From the NCBI GenBank assembly GCA_049625305.1, contig JBMZVD010000006.1:1-48255 (forward strand): a stretch of DNA of 48,255 bases. Reading direction: 5' to 3'. A program made the translations under genes and the position numbers. Within the stretch, counting starts at the first letter, position 1; every line of letters begins with the position of its first letter. Below are positions 43,580 through 48,255 of this stretch, one piece after another. Under the pieces are notes generated by a model. The model had not been told where the DNA came from. It worked only from the letters and a program-made list of their open reading frames with translations, and searched no databases. This DNA is from Flavicella sp049625305 (GTDB taxonomy: Bacteria; Bacteroidota; Bacteroidia; Flavobacteriales; Flavobacteriaceae).

Positions 43580-44581
43580 TTGTTCCTCGATTTGAATTAT
43601 AAGATATATAAAGCAATTGTTCTTTTTTTTACAGCATTATTATATGGTGTATTTGGTTATGTTGTCTGTTTTGATTTTTCTTTTGTAGATGGCTTGTACA
43701 TGACTACTATTACATTAACTACGGTTGGTTTTGGAGAGGTGATTCCTTTGACAGATGCCTCAAAGCTATTTACAATATCGCTGATATTTTTTAGTGTCAT
43801 TATATATGGGTATGTGGTTTCAGTCATATCTGAATATGTATCAAACAGCAATCTTATGGAAGAGTTACACAACAATAAAATGATTAAAAGAATTCAAAAA
43901 TTGCAAGGGCATACGATTGTATGTGGTTATGGAAGAAACGGAAGACAAGCCGCAGCAAAACTGAAAAAGTATAACAAACCCTGTGTGGTCATCGAAAAAT
44001 CAAAAACACTATTAAAAGAAATCGATGCAGATGGTTTCTTGTATTTTCACGGAGATGCTACTGAAGATGTCTCTTTGTTGAGTGCAGGTATAGCACGGGC
44101 AGAAAGTTTGATTACTGCGCTACCCTCTGATGCAGATAATTTATATGTGGTATTGTCTTCACGACAATTAAATACCAAAGCCAATATTGTCAGCCGAGCT
44201 ACAGACGAATCTACAGAAAAAAAGCTCAAGATTGCGGGTGCAGATAATGTAATCATGCCAGATAGAATTGGAGGTGCTCATATGGCATCTTTGTTAGTAA
44301 CACCTGATTTGGTAGAGTTTGTCAATCGCATTTCTCTATCCGGTGATGACGCTGCTAATTTAGAAGAAATTGCCGTTGATGCTTTGCCGAAACAATACCT
44401 TTTAAAGTCCATAAGAGATTTAGACCTAAGAAAAAAAACCGGTTGTAATGTCATTGGTTTTATTACCGCTGAAGGAGATTATATTATAAACCCTTCTTCA
44501 GATACGATTTTAAAAGCAAAGTCCAATCTTATCCTGTTGGGTACTTCGGAACAAATTTCAAAATTAAAAATGCTTTTTTAG
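43580..44581 (+). CDS. Two-helix potassium channel with RCK domains
   Basis: A 333-residue channel of the MthK type: two membrane helices (about 9-30 and 63-85) around a pore loop with filter TVGFG (48-52), a variant of the canonical TVGYG. A cytoplasmic RCK/TrkA-N domain follows with VCGYGRNG (114-121), then a TrkA-C-like tail from about 240. The start is a TTG, because the next Met (41) lies within the pore and would lose the first helix. It sits 2 bp after the PspC gene. Confidence 0.88.
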   Translation: MFLDLNYKIYKAIVLFFTALLYGVFGYVVCFDFSFVDGLYMTTITLTTVGFGEVIPLTDASKLFTISLIFFSVIIYGYVVSVISEYVSNSNLMEELHNNKMIKRIQKLQGHTIVCGYGRNGRQAAAKLKKYNKPCVVIEKSKTLLKEIDADGFLYFHGDATEDVSLLSAGIARAESLITALPSDADNLYVVLSSRQLNTKANIVSRATDESTEKKLKIAGADNVIMPDRIGGAHMASLLVTPDLVEFVNRISLSGDDAANLEEIAVDALPKQYLLKSIRDLDLRKKTGCNVIGFITAEGDYIINPSSDTILKAKSNLILLGTSEQISKLKMLF

Positions 44582-44699
44582 GTTAATTTTCATGCCAAAA
44601 GTCATTCTAAATAGTTTGAAATTATTTTTATTTACAAGGAAATATTAGATATCTTGCAAAACTTTTAAAATAAAAACACAGAAATATATTTATTCCATT

Positions 44700-46247
44700 A
44701 TGAGAAACAGAATTTTACAAATGCTTATGTTGTTTCCTGTGCTTGCAATCGCTCAGTCAAAAGAAGTAATGTCAGAAAAACATGGTATGGCGGAAAGAAT
44801 CAATGAAGGTTTTAAGCCAATAGCTGACGCTTGGGGAAGTTTTGTTTTTTATCCTGTTCCTTTAGGTGGAGGATTAGAAATGCCTTTTGTAATTATCATG
44901 TTGTTGTTAGCAGGTTTGATGTTTACTGTTATCTTTAAATTTGCCAACATACGTTTGTTTCCAACTTCTATTAATATTGTTAGGGGTAGCTACGACAAAG
45001 TAGATCACGACGCAGATTCTTCTGAAAACACTGACAATAATGTTGGAGAGGTTTCCCATTTCCAAGCTTTGACTGCAGCACTTTCTGGAACTGTTGGTCT
45101 AGGGAACATTGCGGGGGTAGCTATCGCCATATCTTTGGGGGGACCAGGAGCTACCTTTTGGATGATTATAGCTGGCCTTATAGGTATGTCATCTAAATTT
45201 GTAGAATGTACTTTAGGTGTAAAGTATAGAGATATAGGGGAAGATGGAACTATCTATGGAGGACCAATGTACTATCTTAAAAAAGGCCTTGCAGATGTAG
45301 GTAAAAGTAAATTGGGAAAAATTTTAGGTTTTGTTTTTGCAATAATGGTTGTAGGTGGTTCTTTCGGTGGCGGAAATATGTTTCAAGCCAATCAAGCTGC
45401 GCAACAATTTACAACTATGATCGGTGCAGTAAGCCCAAGTGCTTCTCTAATATTTGGTGTTGTAATGGCTATTTTTGTTGCGATTGTTATTATAGGAGGA
45501 ATCAAACGAATTGGAAACATTACCGAAAAAGTGGTTCCGTTTATGGTTGGAATTTACTTCTTAGCTGCAATCATTATATTGATTGCAAATTTCTCTAATA
45601 TTGGCGATGCATTTGCACAAATATTTGCAGGAGCTTTTAATCCAAAGGGGATTTCTGGAGGACTTTTGGGAGTATTGATTGTAGGTTTTCAAAGAGCTGC
45701 CTTTTCAAACGAGGCTGGAATCGGTTCTGCTGCGATTGCTCACTCTGCTGTAAAGACAAAATATCCTGCTTCTGAAGGTTTAGTTGCCTTGTTAGAGCCT
45801 TTTATTGATACAGTAGTGGTATGTACTATGACTGCCTTAGTGATTATTATTACCAACAATGATGGAAGTATTATGACTTATGGTGTAAAGTCTCCAGATG
45901 GAGTTGTTGCTACTTCTAAGGCATTTGCATCAGTGATTCCATGGTTTCCTTATGTATTGACTATTGCGGTTGTTTTGTTTGCTTTTTCTACAATGTTGTC
46001 ATGGTCCTATTATGGTTTACAAGGTTGGATGTTCTTGTTTGGGCGTTCTAAAGCTTCAGATTATAGCTATAAAATACTATTTTGTACATTTGTTATCATT
46101 GGTTCGGCTGCAAGTCTAGGATCGGTAACTGACTTTTCTGACGCAATGATTTTTGCGATGGCCGCTCCGAATGTTATTGGTTTAATTTTCTTATATCCAA
46201 AGGTGAAAGAAGAATTGTCCAAATATATAAAAGCGATAAAATCTTAA
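44700..46247 (+). CDS. Sodium:alanine (AGCS) symporter
   Basis: A 515-residue transporter of the alanine or glycine:cation symporter family with about ten hydrophobic segments. Family motifs include ALSGTVGLGNIAGVA, FEC-like KFVECTLGVKYR, and GFQRAAFSNEAGIGSAAIAHSA near the middle. An extra N-terminal segment looks like a cleavable signal (up to about residue 18, AIAQS), which occurs in Bacteroidota members. It likely imports alanine or glycine with Na+, which suits a marine lifestyle. Confidence 0.93.
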   Translation: MRNRILQMLMLFPVLAIAQSKEVMSEKHGMAERINEGFKPIADAWGSFVFYPVPLGGGLEMPFVIIMLLLAGLMFTVIFKFANIRLFPTSINIVRGSYDKVDHDADSSENTDNNVGEVSHFQALTAALSGTVGLGNIAGVAIAISLGGPGATFWMIIAGLIGMSSKFVECTLGVKYRDIGEDGTIYGGPMYYLKKGLADVGKSKLGKILGFVFAIMVVGGSFGGGNMFQANQAAQQFTTMIGAVSPSASLIFGVVMAIFVAIVIIGGIKRIGNITEKVVPFMVGIYFLAAIIILIANFSNIGDAFAQIFAGAFNPKGISGGLLGVLIVGFQRAAFSNEAGIGSAAIAHSAVKTKYPASEGLVALLEPFIDTVVVCTMTALVIIITNNDGSIMTYGVKSPDGVVATSKAFASVIPWFPYVLTIAVVLFAFSTMLSWSYYGLQGWMFLFGRSKASDYSYKILFCTFVIIGSAASLGSVTDFSDAMIFAMAAPNVIGLIFLYPKVKEELSKYIKAIKS

Positions 46248-46257
46248 ATACATTCGA

Positions 46258-47103
46258 ATGACTTTATTCAAATCCCATTTCTGGTTCACGAAAAGAAACA
46301 GAATTGGGATTTTTTATTTTGTACTATTTGTTATTGTTCTACAAGTACTCTACGTCTGTTGGCCATTTCGATTTGTTACTAGCTCCGAAAATTTTCAAAA
46401 GCTCTCAGAGATTCGTCGTCAAATCGATTCGCTTCAGAATGGAAAAAGAAACCTTCTTTACCAACACAAAATACATGCAAATTATATCTCAGATGCGAAT
46501 GCATACCTATTAGGTATGTCAGTTTCTGAAATTGATCGCATGTTGGCCTTTCGAAAAGAAAACAAGTCTTTTAAAAATCTTCAACACTTTCAAATGATAA
46601 CTGGTGTCTCTGATTCGGTGTTGCAACTATTTTCAAAAGCACTGCTGTTTTCCGAAAAAGTTTACCACAATAATAGATTAGTAGCAACCAAGTCTTGTGA
46701 GGTCAAATTAGATATCAACACAGCAAATGAAGGCGATTTTAAGACATTGAATGGGATAGGTGCTGTATTGTCACATCGTATTGTTAAGTATAGGAATTTA
46801 CTGAGAGGTTTTTCAGATATAAATCAAGTCGAGGAGGTGTGGGGGCTGTCTGAAGAGGTCGTGGCAGAGTTGAAAAGTTGCTTTGCTGTACTTTCAAGGC
46901 CAAAAATAAATAAGCTGAATATCAATACAGCTACTTTTAAAGAAGTTTTATCAATTGTCTACATGGATTATAAAACGACTCTTATGGTTTTTAAATACAA
47001 GGATTCTATTGGAAAGATAGATTCATTACAAGAATTAACAAAAATTGAAGGCTTTCCAATAAAAAAGTATGAGAGAATAGCATTATATTTGCAGACGAAA
47101 TAA
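46258..47103 (+). CDS. Membrane-anchored helix-hairpin-helix protein (ComEA-like)
   Basis: A 281-residue protein with one N-terminal membrane helix (about 17-38) and three helix-hairpin-helix regions outside (about 88-125, 152-203 and 221-275). The second and third start with DINTA and NINTA, the ComEA signature. ComEA binds incoming DNA in natural transformation. This protein may do so or may have a structural role. It lies 10 bp after the symporter gene. Confidence 0.82.
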   Translation: MTLFKSHFWFTKRNRIGIFYFVLFVIVLQVLYVCWPFRFVTSSENFQKLSEIRRQIDSLQNGKRNLLYQHKIHANYISDANAYLLGMSVSEIDRMLAFRKENKSFKNLQHFQMITGVSDSVLQLFSKALLFSEKVYHNNRLVATKSCEVKLDINTANEGDFKTLNGIGAVLSHRIVKYRNLLRGFSDINQVEEVWGLSEEVVAELKSCFAVLSRPKINKLNINTATFKEVLSIVYMDYKTTLMVFKYKDSIGKIDSLQELTKIEGFPIKKYERIALYLQTK

Positions 47104-47118
47104 ATAGGTCGTATTTTT
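47088..47118 (+). promoter_or_regulatory. Consensus promoter of the acyl-CoA dehydrogenase gene
   Basis: TTTG at 47088-47091, a 19-bp spacer and TATTTTTG at 47111-47118 are a perfect Bacteroidota promoter. It overlaps the end of the preceding helix-hairpin-helix gene and lies 39 bp before the ATG at 47158. Confidence 0.8.
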
Positions 47119-47157
47119 GTTGAATAAAATACTTGAATTATTAAACATTGCTTTTGA

Positions 47158-48255
47158 ATGAATTTTGAATTTACTGAAACACAGAGAATGATTGCAGCAT
47201 CTGTTAAAGATTTTGCAGAACAATACATAAGGCCACATGTTATGGAGTGGGATGAAAGCCAGACTTTCCCGAGAGAGTTGTTTTCCAAGATTGGTGAAAT
47301 GGGATTTATGGGGATATTGGTACCTGAAGTTTACGGAGGTTCTGGTTTGTCATACCATGAATATGTACTAATTCTAGAGGAGATTTCAAAAGTTTGTGGT
47401 TCCATTGGTCTTTCGGTTGCAGCCCATAACTCATTGTGTACAGGACATATATTACAGTTTGGTAACGATGCTCAAAAAGAGAAATGGTTGCCAAAACTTG
47501 CGTCAGGAGAATGGATTGGTGCTTGGGGATTGACTGAGCACAATACAGGTTCTGATGCTGGAGGTATGTCAACAACTGCTGTTGAAGATGGAGATTTTTA
47601 CGTTTTAAATGGAGCTAAAAATTTCATCACTCACGGTATCAGTGGTAATATCGCGGTTGTAATAGCGAGAACTGGAGAAAAAGGGGACTCTCATGGAATG
47701 ACTGCTTTTGTGATTGAGAAAGGAACGCCCGGTTTTTCTTCAGGTAAAAAAGAAGATAAATTAGGAATGCGTGCATCAGAAACTGCTGAATTGGTATTTG
47801 ATAACTGTAAGGTTCCTAAGGAAAATGTTTTAGGAGAAATTGGAGAAGGATTTATTCAGTCTATGAAAGTTCTTGATGGAGGAAGAATTTCTATTGCAGC
47901 TCTGTCTTTAGGGATAGCGAAAGGGGCTTATGAAGCTGCTTTGAAATATTCCAAAGAGCGAGTTCAGTTTGGGAAACCTATTTCTTCTTTCCAAGGGATT
48001 TCTTTCAAGCTCGCAGACATGGCTACTGAGATTGAAGCTTCTGAATTGTTGACACATAAAGCTGCAGCATTAAAAAATGACAATCAACCCATGACAAAAA
48101 TTGGAGCCATGGCTAAAATGTATGCGTCTGAGTGTGCAGTTAAGACAGCAAACGAAGCTGTTCAAGTGCATGGTGGTTATGGATATACTAAGGATTATCC
48201 GGTTGAGAAGTTCTATAGAGATGCAAAGTTGTGCACTATAGGAGAGGGGACTACT
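47158..48255 (+). CDS. Acyl-CoA dehydrogenase, cut by the window end
   Basis: The first 366 codons of a flavin-dependent acyl-CoA dehydrogenase that introduces the alpha-beta double bond in acyl-CoA oxidation. The flavin/substrate motif GLTEHNTGSDAGG and the later VQVHGGYGYTKDYPVEKFYRDA are complete. The probable catalytic Glu363 lies in the last visible motif IGEGT. Usual length is about 380, so only some 10-20 residues are missing past 48255. Start MNFEFTETQ is typical. Chain-length preference is unknown; it may be a short- or branched-chain enzyme. Confidence 0.94.
   Translation, partial: MNFEFTETQRMIAASVKDFAEQYIRPHVMEWDESQTFPRELFSKIGEMGFMGILVPEVYGGSGLSYHEYVLILEEISKVCGSIGLSVAAHNSLCTGHILQFGNDAQKEKWLPKLASGEWIGAWGLTEHNTGSDAGGMSTTAVEDGDFYVLNGAKNFITHGISGNIAVVIARTGEKGDSHGMTAFVIEKGTPGFSSGKKEDKLGMRASETAELVFDNCKVPKENVLGEIGEGFIQSMKVLDGGRISIAALSLGIAKGAYEAALKYSKERVQFGKPISSFQGISFKLADMATEIEASELLTHKAAALKNDNQPMTKIGAMAKMYASECAVKTANEAVQVHGGYGYTKDYPVEKFYRDAKLCTIGEGTT

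Overview
The window looks like chromosome of a marine-type flavobacterium (Bacteroidota, probably Flavobacteriaceae). The evidence is an A+T-rich sequence, promoters of the Bacteroidota form TTTG-N19/20-TAnnTTTG, almost no Shine-Dalgarno sequences, and family-typical genes (RlmF, DUF5522, DUF1684, DUF1599, putative porin, FAD dehydrogenase COG2509). No rRNA, tRNA, CRISPR array, insertion sequence or prophage was seen. The species cannot be named from sequence reading alone.

Region 1 (about 111-13873) is the most interesting part. Eleven genes read leftward as one block: LgoD-like dehydrogenase, KDG kinase, PPi-type phosphofructokinase, KDPG aldolase, altronate dehydratase, tagaturonate reductase, fuconolactonase-type hydrolase, L-fucose dehydrogenase-type SDR, FucP-type transporter, RhaM/FucM-type mutarotase and an S1 sulfatase lipoprotein. 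A divergent LacI-type regulator with its own operator sites lies beside the first gene, and a strong terminator closes the block. Read together, the enzymes give an unbroken route from L-galactose to pyruvate plus glyceraldehyde 3-phosphate: L-galactose -> lactone -> L-galactonate -> D-tagaturonate -> D-altronate -> KDG -> KDPG. I infer that this is an L-galactose utilisation operon, plausibly for red-algal sulfated galactans such as porphyran. L-fucose is the main competing substrate.

Region 2 (13895-30036) is mostly housekeeping. It holds monomeric isocitrate dehydrogenase, rplS, a GT-C glycosyltransferase, trmD, prmC, ribD, an IMPACT/YigZ protein, a thioesterase, dnaA with a low-molecular-weight phosphatase and an RsmI-family methyltransferase, a small lysozyme-like secreted protein, mltG, a GNAT acetyltransferase, dapF and a COG2509 FAD dehydrogenase.

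Region 3 (30065-43188) holds a putative porin, rnhB, a LysE exporter, a small beta-rich protein, folP, a duplicated DUF1599 protein, a DoxX/thioredoxin-like membrane protein, DUF1684, a methyltransferase, a 33-residue protein with 11 cysteines (metallothionein-like, previously easy to miss), a lipoprotein, DUF5522, rlmF, a Dus enzyme, an ABC-F ATPase and pyrF.

Region 4 (43350-48255) holds a PspC protein, a minimal K+ channel with an RCK domain, an AGCS sodium:alanine symporter, a membrane-anchored helix-hairpin-helix protein and an acyl-CoA dehydrogenase cut by the window end.
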